DNA from: Bacteroidaceae bacterium
GTDB lineage: Bacteria > Bacteroidota > Bacteroidia > Bacteroidales > Bacteroidaceae
DNA length: 64,000 nt
NCBI GenBank assembly: GCA_017445925.1
Contig: JAFSRW010000021.1
Span: 1 to 64,000, forward strand
Direction of reading: 5' to 3'
Below the pieces are notes generated by a model. It made no database searches. It had not been told where the DNA came from and saw only the letters and a list, made by a program, of their open reading frames with translations. The number at the start of each line of letters is the position of its first letter. Position 1 is the first letter of the stretch. The position numbers and the translations under genes were made by a program. Positions 8,398 to 17,150 of the stretch are shown here, in pieces.

Positions 8398-10323
8398 ATG
8401 AACCACGGATTTGTAAAAGTAGCTTCGGCAATCCCTTCTGTGAAGGTGGCCGATTGCCAGTACAACGTAGAGCAGATAGAATCGCTCATCGTTCAGGCAG
8501 AAGGACATGGTGTAGAAATCATCTGTCTGCCAGAGCTCTCGCTCACGGCATACACATGTCAGGACCTCTTTCAGCAGCAACTCCTCTTGGATGAAGCAGA
8601 AATGGCCCTCATACACCTGATGAACTTTACCCGCAGCCTGGATATCATCAGCATTGTGGGCCTGCCAGTGCCTTATAAGGGCTCGCTTCTGAACTGCGCT
8701 GCCGTTATTCAGAAAGGTAAGATTCTGGGTATGATTCCCAAAACCTATCTGCCTAACTACAAGGAGTTTTATGAAAAACGTTGGTTCACCAGCGGAACTG
8801 ACATACCTGCCGGCTCGCTGCTGGTATGCGGGCAACAGGTTCCCCTGAACCAGTTCATTCTGTTCCGCACTCCATCCTGCACGTTCGGCGTGGAGATTTG
8901 CGAAGATGTGTGGGCCCCTATCCCACCCAGCAGCTATCTGGCTATGCAAGGGGCAGAAATCATCTTCAACCTGAGTGCCGACAACGACTTGGTTGGTAAA
9001 TACACTTACTTGAAGAATCTGCTTGGGCAACAGAGCGCCCGAACCATCTCGGGTTACGTCTTTAGCAGTTGCGGATACGGCGAGAGCACACAGGATGTGG
9101 TGTACAGCGCCAAGGGGCTTATCTATGAGAATGGAATACTGTTGGCTGAAACACCTCGTCATGAGTTGAGCACGCAATTACTGGAAACAGAAATTGATGT
9201 GGAACGCATCAGAATGGAGCGCTGCATTAATACCACATTCGCCACTTGTGCCTCGCAGTCGCGTAAGGAAACAGCTGTTATTATAGATACTGAAAGAACT
9301 GTGGCACGCGAATTCAACCTGACAAGAAAGATAAATGCACATCCGTTTGTTCCAACAGGCAAAGGCCTTGACGAACGTTGCGAGGAAATCTTCAGCATAC
9401 AGACCGAGGGTCTTGCCAAACGTATCAGTCATACCAATTCCCAAACCGTGGTGGTAGGCATCAGCGGAGGCTTGGACAGCACATTGGCGCTACTGGTTTG
9501 CATAAAGGCATTTGACAGGTTAGGACTTAACCGCAGAGGCATAGTAGGAATTACAATGCCAGGATTCGGCACTACCGACCGCACCTATACCAATGCAGTA
9601 AATCTGATGAAGCTGTTGGGCATCACCATCCGCGAGATTAGCATCAAGGATGCGTGCATCCAGCACTTTAAGGATTTGGGCCACGACATGGAAAATCATG
9701 ATGTAACGTACGAGAATTCGCAGGCTCGTGAGCGTACCCAGATTCTGATGGATGCTGCCAACCAGATGAACGGTCTGGTAATAGGAACAGGCGACCTGAG
9801 CGAGTTGGCTCTGGGTTGGGCTACCTACAACGGCGACCACATGAGTATGTATGGCGTAAACACTTCTGTCCCCAAGACGCTGGTTCGCCATCTGGTGAAA
9901 TGGGTAGCATGGGGCATAGAGGACGACAGCACAAGAACTGTTCTGAGGGATATTGTGGACACGCCTATCAGCCCGGAACTCATCCCTGCCGACGATAATG
10001 GCAACATCACACAGAAGACAGAAGACCTGGTGGGGCCATACGAACTTCACGACTTCTTCCTGTACTATACGCTAAGATGGGGATTCCGTCCTGAGAAAGT
10101 ATTCTTCCTGACCAAGGAAGCCTTTGGCACAGCATATACAGATGATGTAATAAAGCATTGGCTGAAGACCTTCTATCGCCGATTCTTTGCACAGCAGTTC
10201 AAGCGCAGTTGTCTGCCAGACGGACCAAAGGTAGGAAGCTGTTCACTTTCGCCTCGCGGCGACTGGCGTATGCCTACCGATGCCTCATCTGCCTTGTGGC
10301 TGAAAGAATGTGAGACACTGTAA
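8398..10323 (+). CDS. nadE: Glutamine-dependent NAD+ synthetase
   Basis: 641 residues in two domains. The N-terminal nitrilase-fold glutaminase has PELSLTAYTCQD (Glu near 45) and the Cys nucleophile C168 in GVEICEDVW. The C-terminal ATP-pyrophosphatase synthetase has its P-loop GISGGLDST at about 354-362. It amidates nicotinic acid adenine dinucleotide to NAD+ using ammonia released from glutamine and passed through an internal tunnel. This long form, with a fused glutaminase domain, is distinct from the short ammonia-only NadE. It follows htpG on the same strand across a repeat-filled 52-base gap, so co-transcription is possible but not shown. The final segment carries the usual C-terminal KVGSCSLSPRGDWRMP motif, so the gene is complete. 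Confidence 0.95.
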   Translation: MNHGFVKVASAIPSVKVADCQYNVEQIESLIVQAEGHGVEIICLPELSLTAYTCQDLFQQQLLLDEAEMALIHLMNFTRSLDIISIVGLPVPYKGSLLNCAAVIQKGKILGMIPKTYLPNYKEFYEKRWFTSGTDIPAGSLLVCGQQVPLNQFILFRTPSCTFGVEICEDVWAPIPPSSYLAMQGAEIIFNLSADNDLVGKYTYLKNLLGQQSARTISGYVFSSCGYGESTQDVVYSAKGLIYENGILLAETPRHELSTQLLETEIDVERIRMERCINTTFATCASQSRKETAVIIDTERTVAREFNLTRKINAHPFVPTGKGLDERCEEIFSIQTEGLAKRISHTNSQTVVVGISGGLDSTLALLVCIKAFDRLGLNRRGIVGITMPGFGTTDRTYTNAVNLMKLLGITIREISIKDACIQHFKDLGHDMENHDVTYENSQARERTQILMDAANQMNGLVIGTGDLSELALGWATYNGDHMSMYGVNTSVPKTLVRHLVKWVAWGIEDDSTRTVLRDIVDTPISPELIPADDNGNITQKTEDLVGPYELHDFFLYYTLRWGFRPEKVFFLTKEAFGTAYTDDVIKHWLKTFYRRFFAQQFKRSCLPDGPKVGSCSLSPRGDWRMPTDASSALWLKECETL

Positions 10324-10331
10324 ATATATTA

Positions 10332-10398
10332 CGGAAGTTAAAAAGGAAGTTAAAAAGGAAGTTAAAAAGGAAGTTAAAGGGAAGTTAAAGGGAAGAAG
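10332..10398. repeat. 12-base tandem repeat (GGAAGTTAAAAA)
   Basis: Four to five head-to-tail copies of GGAAGTTAAAAA, grading into GGGAAGTTAAA, fill the gap between nadE and the next gene. The related TTTAACTTCCCTTTAACTCC occurs at 45739-45758. The last unit provides the AAGGA just before the next start codon. Confidence 0.85.
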
Positions 10399-10400
10399 GA

Positions 10401-10877
10401 ATGAGTCAGGATTTGGAAGATAGGATACAACGTGCCGTAGAGAATTTTATGAGCGGTTACGGCTGCGCACAAAGTGTGGTAGCGGCCTTTGCCGATCTGT
10501 ACGGTCTGGACGACACGATGGCAAAACGTATTGCCGCAGGTTTTGGAGGAGGCGTAGGCAGGATGCGTATGATGTGCGGCACCGTATCAGGATTGGTGAT
10601 TCTGGCTGGCTTGGATTGCGGACAGACGGAAGGTTCCGACCGTGAAGGAAAGGCTGCCTGCTACAAGGTGGTACAAGAGCTGCTGGAGACCTTCAAACAA
10701 AGGAACGGCTCCATTATCTGTGCCGAACTTTTGGGGCTGAACGGTTGTCCTGTGGTAAAAAACACCTATGTACCCGACGAAAGAAATGCAGCATATTACA
10801 AGAAACGTCCCTGCGCCCAGAAAGTAGAAAGTGCAGCACGAATATTCGCTGAATATCTTCAGGAAAAACAGAATTAG
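10401..10877 (+). CDS. C_GCAxxG_C_C family (redox-active) protein
   Basis: 158 residues with the pattern that names the family: GCAQSV (Cys 22-23 region), CGTVSG near residue 59, CAELLGLNGCPV near 104-116, and a last RPCAQKV near 136. The spaced cysteines and Gly-rich GFGGGVGRM segment suggest a metal or redox role. Members are often annotated as putative redox-active proteins, but no reaction has been established. There are no membrane segments and no signal peptide. It follows nadE behind a tandem repeat, and a strong terminator hairpin at 10906-10949 ends the transcript. Confidence 0.85.
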   Translation: MSQDLEDRIQRAVENFMSGYGCAQSVVAAFADLYGLDDTMAKRIAAGFGGGVGRMRMMCGTVSGLVILAGLDCGQTEGSDREGKAACYKVVQELLETFKQRNGSIICAELLGLNGCPVVKNTYVPDERNAAYYKKRPCAQKVESAARIFAEYLQEKQN

Positions 10878-10905
10878 CATATAATTTCCTGCAAAAATAA
10901 TACAA

Positions 10906-10949
10906 GATAGTACACAATTTCTGCAAAAAAATTGTGTGCTATCTTTTTT
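10906..10949 (+). terminator. Perfect-stem terminator overlapping the exuT promoter
   Basis: GATAGTACACAATTT (10906-10920) and AAATTGTGTGCTATC (10929-10943) form a 15-base stem with one G-U pair and an 8-base loop, followed by TTTTTT. This is a textbook intrinsic terminator. The right arm contains the -33 TTG of the promoter for the hexuronate operon, so the palindrome might also be an operator. Confidence 0.75.
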
Positions 10950-10962
10950 CTTGCTATATTTG
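10932..10962 (+). promoter_or_regulatory. Promoter of the hexuronate operon
   Basis: TATATTTG (10955-10962) is a perfect TAnnTTTG box, with TTG at 10932-10934, 20 bases upstream. It starts about 35 bases before the exuT ATG and overlaps the right arm of the palindrome at 10906-10943. Confidence 0.75.
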
Positions 10963-10996
10963 CAATCAATTAAACTAATAAACCTAAAAACAAAAA

Positions 10997-12454
10997 ATGA
11001 ACGCTAACGCTTCACAGAAGATGACCAATTACCGATGGGTTATCTGTTCTATGCTATTTCTTGCAACAACGGTAAATTATTTGGATCGTCAGGTACTTTC
11101 CTTAACATGGAAAGACTTTATTGCCCCCGAATTTCATTGGTCGCATTCCGACTATGGCAATATCACAGCAGCATTCTCCCTTTTCTATGCATTTATCAGT
11201 CTTTTCTCGGGCAAATTCATCGACTGGGTGGGAACAAAAAAAGGCTATATCATCGCCATCTTCATCTGGAGTCTTGGTGCCTGTCTGCATGCAGGTTGCG
11301 GTTGGTTGACGATGTATATTCATGAACTGGAGAGTAAAGAAGTCATGCAAGCCTTAGAGGCTGGCAGCACACTGGCTCTGGCCATCTCCACCACCAGCGT
11401 ATGGCTCTTTATGGTATGTCGTATAGTCCTTGCAATGGGCGAAAGCGGGAACTTCCCTGCTGCTATCAAGGTGACTGCCGAATACTTCCCCAAGAAAGAC
11501 CGTGCTTTAGCAACCAGCATTTTCAATTCAGGAGCCTCTGTCGGTGCACTCGTATCTCCCATCACCATCCCCTTTCTGGCCCGAGCCTATGGTTGGGAGT
11601 GGGCCTTCATCATCATTGGCGGACTGGGATTCCTATGGATGGGTTTCTGGTACTATTTGTATGATAAGCCAGAAAAGAGCAAGTATGTGAACAAGGACGA
11701 GTTAGCCTATGTCAATCAGGATGACGCCTATGTTGACGATGTACCCGCTGTTGTGGAAGAGCCTAAACAGACTGGTATCCCCATTTGGAAATGTTTCTTG
11801 CTTCGCCATACATGGAGCTACATCTGTGGTAAATTCTTCACAGACGGTGTGTGGTGGTTCCTGCTATTCTGGGCACCAGCCTACTTCAGTGTCCAATTCG
11901 GACATCGCAGTGACTCAACAATGGGTGCCACACTCATCTTTGTGGTCTATCTTATCGTAACGGTTGTTAGCATTGCAGCTGGCGGATACTTGCCCAAATT
12001 CTTTATCGTACGTCGCAGAATGGAAGCCTATTCGGGTCGTCTGCGTGCGATGCTGATGTTTGCCTTCCTTCCCATCTTTGTTATTTTGGCACAACCGTTG
12101 GGCCAATACAGCGCTTGGTGGCCTGCCATAATCATCGGTTTGGCTGGAGCCGGCCATCAGGCTTGGTCGGCTAACCTCTACTCCACCGTTGGTGATATGT
12201 TCCCCAAGGGTGCGATAGCCACCATTACCGGAATCGGCACAATGACAGGTGGTATTGCTTCCTTTGCTATCAATAAAGGTGCAGGTTGGCTTTTCGACCT
12301 AACAGAAAGACTAGGTTCCGATTTTCATTTCCTCGGATTCGAAGGATTGGAGGCCGGTTACATGATTATCTTTTGCTACTGTTCCGTTGCCTACCTTATC
12401 GCATGGGCTTGTATGAAGACCCTCGTACCGAGGTACAAGAAAGTTGAAATCTAA
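10997..12454 (+). CDS. exuT: MFS hexuronate transporter, ExuT type
   Basis: 485 residues with 12 predicted membrane spans, from the anion:cation symporter branch of the major facilitator superfamily. The start NYRWVICSMLFLATTVNYLDRQVLS and GESGNFPAAIKVTAEYFPKKDRA near residue 151 are typical of ExuT/GudP/UhpT-like carriers. It should bring glucuronate or galacturonate across the inner membrane with protons. An extra hydrophilic stretch, ELESKEVMQALEAG (about 112-125), lies between two membrane segments, and the central loop is acidic. It is the first gene of an operon with uxuA, an SDR, a second uxuA and uxaC; the enzymes supply the main evidence for the substrate. Confidence 0.88.
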   Translation: MNANASQKMTNYRWVICSMLFLATTVNYLDRQVLSLTWKDFIAPEFHWSHSDYGNITAAFSLFYAFISLFSGKFIDWVGTKKGYIIAIFIWSLGACLHAGCGWLTMYIHELESKEVMQALEAGSTLALAISTTSVWLFMVCRIVLAMGESGNFPAAIKVTAEYFPKKDRALATSIFNSGASVGALVSPITIPFLARAYGWEWAFIIIGGLGFLWMGFWYYLYDKPEKSKYVNKDELAYVNQDDAYVDDVPAVVEEPKQTGIPIWKCFLLRHTWSYICGKFFTDGVWWFLLFWAPAYFSVQFGHRSDSTMGATLIFVVYLIVTVVSIAAGGYLPKFFIVRRRMEAYSGRLRAMLMFAFLPIFVILAQPLGQYSAWWPAIIIGLAGAGHQAWSANLYSTVGDMFPKGAIATITGIGTMTGGIASFAINKGAGWLFDLTERLGSDFHFLGFEGLEAGYMIIFCYCSVAYLIAWACMKTLVPRYKKVEI

Positions 12455-12471
12455 AATAAACATATATACTT

Positions 12472-13647
12472 ATGATGGAGAAAACATGGCGCTGGTTCGG
12501 ACGCAAGGATAAGATAACATTAGATATGTTGCGTCAGATAGGCGTAGAGGGTATAGTAACGGCTCTTCACGATGTCCCTAACGGGGAAATATGGACTATA
12601 GAGAAAATAACAGAACTTAAAGACTATATTGAGAGTTTTGGCCTCAGATGGAGCGTGGTAGAAAGCCTCCCTGTATGTGAAAGCATCAAATATGGCGGTC
12701 CTGACCGTGACGAACTGATTGAGAAATATAAAGTTTCCCTTGCCAATCTGGGCAAATGTGGTATTCATACCATCTGTTATAACTTTATGCCTGTTCTGGA
12801 TTGGGCAAGAACCGACCTAGAAAATCCTAACGGCAATGGTACATCCAGCCTATACTTCAACCACGCAGAGTTTGCGTACTTCGACTGCCAGATTCTTAAA
12901 CGTAGCGGCGCTGAAGCTGATTATTCAGCAGAAACGATTGCAAAGGTTGAAGAAATGAAGAAGGTCTTCACACCAGCGGACGAACATCGTTTGGTGGATA
13001 ATATCATCGTTAAGACCCAAGGGTTTGTTAATGGTAACATAAAGGAAGACGAGGAGAAACCCGTTGAGATATTCCGTTCTCTGCTCGACCTATATAAAGG
13101 TATTACCAAGGAAAAACTTCGCGAAAACATGAAGTATTTCCTAGAAGCCATTATGCCAGTTTGTGACGAGTGGGACATGAATATGTGTGTCCATCCGGAT
13201 GATCCTCCTTTGCAAATATTAGGTCTGCCTCGTATCGTTACTTGTGACAAGGATATAGAGTGGTTCCTCAATGCAGTTCCCAACGAGCACAATGGACTGA
13301 CATTCTGTGCCGGTTCTCTCAGTGCCGGTGCCCACAACGATGTGCCTGCATTGGCTGAGAAGTATGCCAAGAGAACACACTTTGTTCATCTGCGCAGCAC
13401 AAACGTATTTCCTAATGGCGACTTCAAGGAAGCCAGCCATCTGGGTGGAAGAGCCCATATCATAGAACTGGTTCGCATCTTCCAGAAACAGAAACCCGGT
13501 CTGCCCATGCGTGTAGACCATGCTCCACTTATGCTTGGCGATGAGAAAATGGGCTATAATGCAGGCTACAGTTTCCACGGACGTATGCTGGCTTTAGGAC
13601 AGGTAGAAGGCGTTATGGCTGTTGTTGATAATGAATTAGGAATCTAA
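12472..13647 (+). CDS. uxuA: Mannonate dehydratase (first copy)
   Basis: 391 residues, TIM-barrel xylose isomerase-like fold. UxuA removes water from D-mannonate to give 2-keto-3-deoxygluconate. Visible family features are WRWFGRKDKITLDMLRQIG at the start, [14 protein letters not shown] (about 103-116), the metal-site segment VHPDDPPLQILGLPRIV (about 241-257), HLRSTN (about 305-310), and RVDHAP near 346. It starts 17 bases after exuT in the hexuronate operon. A second complete uxuA lies two genes downstream. The two share motifs but differ along much of the central insertion, so they are old paralogues, not a fresh duplication. Confidence 0.94.
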   Translation: MMEKTWRWFGRKDKITLDMLRQIGVEGIVTALHDVPNGEIWTIEKITELKDYIESFGLRWSVVESLPVCESIKYGGPDRDELIEKYKVSLANLGKCGIHTICYNFMPVLDWARTDLENPNGNGTSSLYFNHAEFAYFDCQILKRSGAEADYSAETIAKVEEMKKVFTPADEHRLVDNIIVKTQGFVNGNIKEDEEKPVEIFRSLLDLYKGITKEKLRENMKYFLEAIMPVCDEWDMNMCVHPDDPPLQILGLPRIVTCDKDIEWFLNAVPNEHNGLTFCAGSLSAGAHNDVPALAEKYAKRTHFVHLRSTNVFPNGDFKEASHLGGRAHIIELVRIFQKQKPGLPMRVDHAPLMLGDEKMGYNAGYSFHGRMLALGQVEGVMAVVDNELGI

Positions 13648-13663
13648 TAAACGTATATAAAAT

Positions 13664-14476
13664 ATGGAGAATCTATTCGATATTAAAGACAATGTGGTTG
13701 TTATCACTGGCGGAACCGGTGTTCTGGGTCGTGAAATCGGCAAGTACCTTGCCTTGCAGGGTGCACACGTTGTACTGTTAGGCCGTAAAGAGGAAATCGG
13801 AAAGGAGATTGTATCCGACATCCTTCAGCAAGGCGGAGATGCTATGTTCATGCAATGCGACGTTATGAGTCAGGAATCATGCGAGCAGGTATGCAAGACT
13901 GTTCTGGATAAATACGGAAAGGTAGATGCACTACTGAATGCAGCTGGCGGCAATATGCCTGGTGCAACTATTAGCCCCACAGGTACCTTTTTCGACGTGA
14001 AGATTGAAGAGTTCCAGAAAGTTCTCAATGTAAACCTTACAGGAACGGTAATCCCCACCCAGATATTCCTGAAACCAATGGTTGAAGCTGGGAAAGGCAG
14101 CATTGTCAACTTCAGCAGTATGGCAGCTTTCCGTCCCATGACTCGTGTCCTGGGTTATGCTGCTGCCAAAGCAGGTATCAGCAACTTTACAGCTTTTCTT
14201 GCCAACGAGGTGGCAAAGAAGTTCACACCCAATATCCGTGTTAATGCTATTGCGCCAGGTTTCTTCCTGACCAACCAGAACCGTGCCCTCCTTACAAACG
14301 AGGATGGTAGTCTGACAGCACGCGGAGCCGATGTCATCCGCCAAACCCCCTTCCAGCGTTTTGGAAAACCGGAAGAACTGTGTGGCACCATACATTACCT
14401 GATTAGCGAGGCATCAAGTTTCGTTACAGGAACCGTTGCTGTTGTTGACGGCGGTTTCAATGCGTTTGCCATGTAA
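13664..14476 (+). CDS. SDR-type D-mannonate oxidoreductase (fructuronate reductase)
   Basis: 270 residues. It is a short-chain dehydrogenase with the nucleotide-binding TGGTGVLG (about 16-23), NAAGG near 87, a catalytic Ser in NFSSMAA, and Tyr/Lys in GYAAAKAG (about 164-171). It is placed between two mannonate dehydratases and upstream of uxaC, exactly where an enzyme reducing fructuronate to mannonate is needed. In Bacteroidota this step is usually done by an SDR, not by the long-chain UxuB of E. coli. The function is therefore inferred from context. The nearest alternative is a 2-deoxygluconate-type dehydrogenase. Confidence 0.82.
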   Translation: MENLFDIKDNVVVITGGTGVLGREIGKYLALQGAHVVLLGRKEEIGKEIVSDILQQGGDAMFMQCDVMSQESCEQVCKTVLDKYGKVDALLNAAGGNMPGATISPTGTFFDVKIEEFQKVLNVNLTGTVIPTQIFLKPMVEAGKGSIVNFSSMAAFRPMTRVLGYAAAKAGISNFTAFLANEVAKKFTPNIRVNAIAPGFFLTNQNRALLTNEDGSLTARGADVIRQTPFQRFGKPEELCGTIHYLISEASSFVTGTVAVVDGGFNAFAM

Positions 14477-14482
14477 TCTTTA

Positions 14483-14536
14483 AACTATATACTTTAAACT
14501 TTAAACTGTCTTTAAACTATAAACTATAAACTTTAC
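14483..14536. repeat. CTTTAAACTATA simple repeat
   Basis: The gap between the SDR and the second uxuA is built from CTTTAAACT and ATAAACT units. It is one of the several families of low-complexity repeats that occupy gaps in this window. Confidence 0.8.
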
Positions 14537-14538
14537 AT

Positions 14539-15720
14539 ATGTATCTCTGCGAACAAAGTTTCCGTTGGTATGGACCCAACGATCCCGTCAGCCTGCAAGA
14601 TATCCGTCAAGCAGGAGCTACTGGCGTAGTAACTGCATTGCACCATATCCCTAATGGCGAGGTGTGGACTAAAGAAGAAATTCTCAAACGCAAGAAGATG
14701 ATTGAGAAGGCCAGGCTTCGCTGGGTAGCTGTTGAAAGTGTACCTGTACATGAGCATATCAAGACGCAGACAGGTAATTTCCAGCTCTATATAGACAACT
14801 ACAAACAAAGTATTATTAATCTGGGTGAATGCGGTATAAACGTTGTAACCTATAACTTCATGCCCGTTCTGGACTGGACGCGTACCAATCTGGCCTTCAA
14901 GATGCCAGACGGAAGTCTTGCCCTTCGGTTTGAACGTGCTGCAGTAGTAGCTTTTGACCTCTTTATCCTGCAACGTCCTAATGCAGAGAACGATTACACT
15001 CCCGAGGAGATTGCCAAGGCTAAAGCCCGCTATAAGAAGATGGACGAGGCCGAGAAACAGCTCATCACCCGTAATATAATTGCAGGATTGCCAGGTTCAG
15101 AGGAAAGCTTTACGCTGGAGCAGTTCCAGAAAGAGCTGAACCGATACAAGAATATCACACCCAGGAAGCTGCGGAATCACCTTATCTATTTCCTTAAGGA
15201 GGTTTGTCCTGTAGCAGAAGAAGCAGGAGTTAAGTTGGTTATTCATCCTGATGACCCACCAATGCCAATTCTGGGTTTGCCACGTATCCTCAGTACAGCA
15301 GAAGATTTTCAAGCGCTCGTTAAAGCCGTGCCAAGTCCTGCAAACGGACTTTGCCTGTGCACAGGATCATTTGGTGTAAATCCTAATAACGATTTGCCTG
15401 CTATGATGCGAATGTTTTGGGACCGCATAGATTTTGTCCATCTGCGCAGTACCCAGCGTGATGTAGAAGGCAACTTCTACGAGGCTAATCATCTGGAGGG
15501 TGATGTTCCTATGTATGATGTAATGAAGGCATTCCTGGAGATTCAGCAGGTACGTAAAAAGAACATCGTTATGCGTCCCGACCATGGTCATCAGATGTGT
15601 GACGACCTGAAGAAAAATACCAATCCCGGCTACAGCTGCATCGGACGCTTACGCGGATTGGCTGAATTACGTGGACTTGAACTGGCTATAGCAACTAGTA
15701 TGGAAAGGGGAAGAATATGA
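14539..15720 (+). CDS. uxuA: Mannonate dehydratase (second copy)
   Basis: 393 residues with the same fold and landmarks as the copy at 12472: [19 protein letters not shown] at the start, [14 protein letters not shown] (about 112-125), [17 protein letters not shown] (about 235-251), HLRSTQ (about 300), and MRPDHGHQM (about 351-359). The last motif matches the more common UxuA form (RPDHG) better than the RVDHAP of the first copy, so this copy is the more typical one. It overlaps uxaC by four bases (ATGA), so translation is probably coupled. Confidence 0.94.
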   Translation: MYLCEQSFRWYGPNDPVSLQDIRQAGATGVVTALHHIPNGEVWTKEEILKRKKMIEKARLRWVAVESVPVHEHIKTQTGNFQLYIDNYKQSIINLGECGINVVTYNFMPVLDWTRTNLAFKMPDGSLALRFERAAVVAFDLFILQRPNAENDYTPEEIAKAKARYKKMDEAEKQLITRNIIAGLPGSEESFTLEQFQKELNRYKNITPRKLRNHLIYFLKEVCPVAEEAGVKLVIHPDDPPMPILGLPRILSTAEDFQALVKAVPSPANGLCLCTGSFGVNPNNDLPAMMRMFWDRIDFVHLRSTQRDVEGNFYEANHLEGDVPMYDVMKAFLEIQQVRKKNIVMRPDHGHQMCDDLKKNTNPGYSCIGRLRGLAELRGLELAIATSMERGRI

Positions 15721-17141
15721 AAACATTTATGAATAAAGATTTCCTGCTTCAGACAGAGACAGCACAAAAACTGTTTCACGAGCAGGCCGAGAATTTACCT
15801 ATTATCGATTATCATTGCCACCTCAATCCAAAAGAGGTAGCTGAAGACCATCGATTCAGTTCTATTACAGAACTCTGGTTGGGTGGCGACCATTACAAAT
15901 GGCGTGCAATGCGCAGTAATGGCGTAGATGAGAAGTACATCACTGGCAATGCCTCCGACTGGGAGAAGTTCCAGAAGTGGGCCGAGACTATGCCCTACTG
16001 TATGCGCAACCCGCTTTATCATTGGACACACCTTGAACTCCGTACCGCCTTTGGCATTAATAAATTGCTGAATGCCAACACAGCTCGTGAGATTTTCGAG
16101 GAGTGCAACGAGAAACTGAAAGAACCAGGGTTCTCTGCCCGAGGCCTTATGCAGCGTTATAAAGTTGAGGTTGTATGTACCACCGATGACCCTGCCGACA
16201 CCTTAGAGTACCACAAAGCTTACGCTGACAATGTTCAATGTTCAATGATCAATGTTCAATGTACGAAGGTATTACCCACATGGCGTCCTGATAAGGCAAT
16301 GGCCATTGATAATCCTAAGAATTATAGAGCATACATTGAGAAGTTAGGCGAGACGGCAGGACGTAACATTTCTACTTACGAAGAGCTCCTCGATGTCCTT
16401 CAGGAACGCCATGATTTCTTTGCCTCTATGGGTTGCCGACTCTCCGATCACGGCATCAACGAGTTCTATGCCGAAGACTTCACAGAAACGGAGATAAAGC
16501 AAATCTTCCAGAACGTACTGGGAGGCAAGCAACCTACTGCCGACGAGGTAAACAAGTTCCGTTCCGCCCTGCTCCTTGAGTTTGCACGCCAAGACGCCAA
16601 GGCTGGTTGGACACAGCAGTTCCATTATGGTCCTATGCGTAACAATAACTCTCGGATGTTCAGGCAGTTAGGGCCAGATACTGGATATGATAGTATAGGT
16701 ACATTTAACACCGCCGAGGCAATGTCTCGCTTCCTCGACAAACTGGATTCCGAGGGCAATTTAGCCAAGACCATCCTCTATTGCATCAACCCTGCTGACA
16801 ACGAGATGATTGCCACCATGATAGGCAATTTCCAGGAAGGTCCCACTCCCGGCAAGATTCAGTTTGGCAGCGGATGGTGGTTCAACGACCAGCTCGACGG
16901 TATGGAACGTCAGATGAATGCCCTCAGTGTTCTGGGTCTGCTCAGCAGATTCGTTGGAATGCTTACCGATAGCCGTTCGTTCCTCTCCTACCCGCGTCAC
17001 GAGTATTTCCGTCGTTGCCTGTGCAACCTCATCGGACAGGATGTTGAGGATGGCAAATTGCCTGCAGAGGAAATGCCATTCATTGAACAGATGGTAAGAG
17101 ACATTTCTTATTATAATGCAAAGAGGTACTTTAACTTCTAG
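15717..17141 (+). CDS. uxaC: Glucuronate (uronate) isomerase
   Basis: 474 residues, amidohydrolase-like TIM barrel. It converts glucuronate to fructuronate and galacturonate to tagaturonate, the first step of the pathway in this operon. Typical features are [16 protein letters not shown] at about 29-44, the conserved [14 protein letters not shown] (about 154-167), LPTWRPDKA (about 186-194), HYGPMRNNN (about 303-311), and [12 protein letters not shown] near 428. Residues 172-182 ([11 protein letters not shown]) come from 33 bases of the TTCAATG repeat that is common between genes. They sit in the loop just before the conserved LPTWRPDKA strand, where other UxaC proteins have a short variable loop. 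The frame is kept and the protein is otherwise complete, so I judge it functional. Confidence 0.94.
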   Translation: MKTFMNKDFLLQTETAQKLFHEQAENLPIIDYHCHLNPKEVAEDHRFSSITELWLGGDHYKWRAMRSNGVDEKYITGNASDWEKFQKWAETMPYCMRNPLYHWTHLELRTAFGINKLLNANTAREIFEECNEKLKEPGFSARGLMQRYKVEVVCTTDDPADTLEYHKAYADNVQCSMINVQCTKVLPTWRPDKAMAIDNPKNYRAYIEKLGETAGRNISTYEELLDVLQERHDFFASMGCRLSDHGINEFYAEDFTETEIKQIFQNVLGGKQPTADEVNKFRSALLLEFARQDAKAGWTQQFHYGPMRNNNSRMFRQLGPDTGYDSIGTFNTAEAMSRFLDKLDSEGNLAKTILYCINPADNEMIATMIGNFQEGPTPGKIQFGSGWWFNDQLDGMERQMNALSVLGLLSRFVGMLTDSRSFLSYPRHEYFRRCLCNLIGQDVEDGKLPAEEMPFIEQMVRDISYYNAKRYFNF

Positions 17142-17150
17142 GGTTTAAGA

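Noticed and set aside
16230-16262. uxaC as a pseudogene
   Set aside because: The repeat is 33 bases, keeps the frame, and all family motifs are present on both sides.
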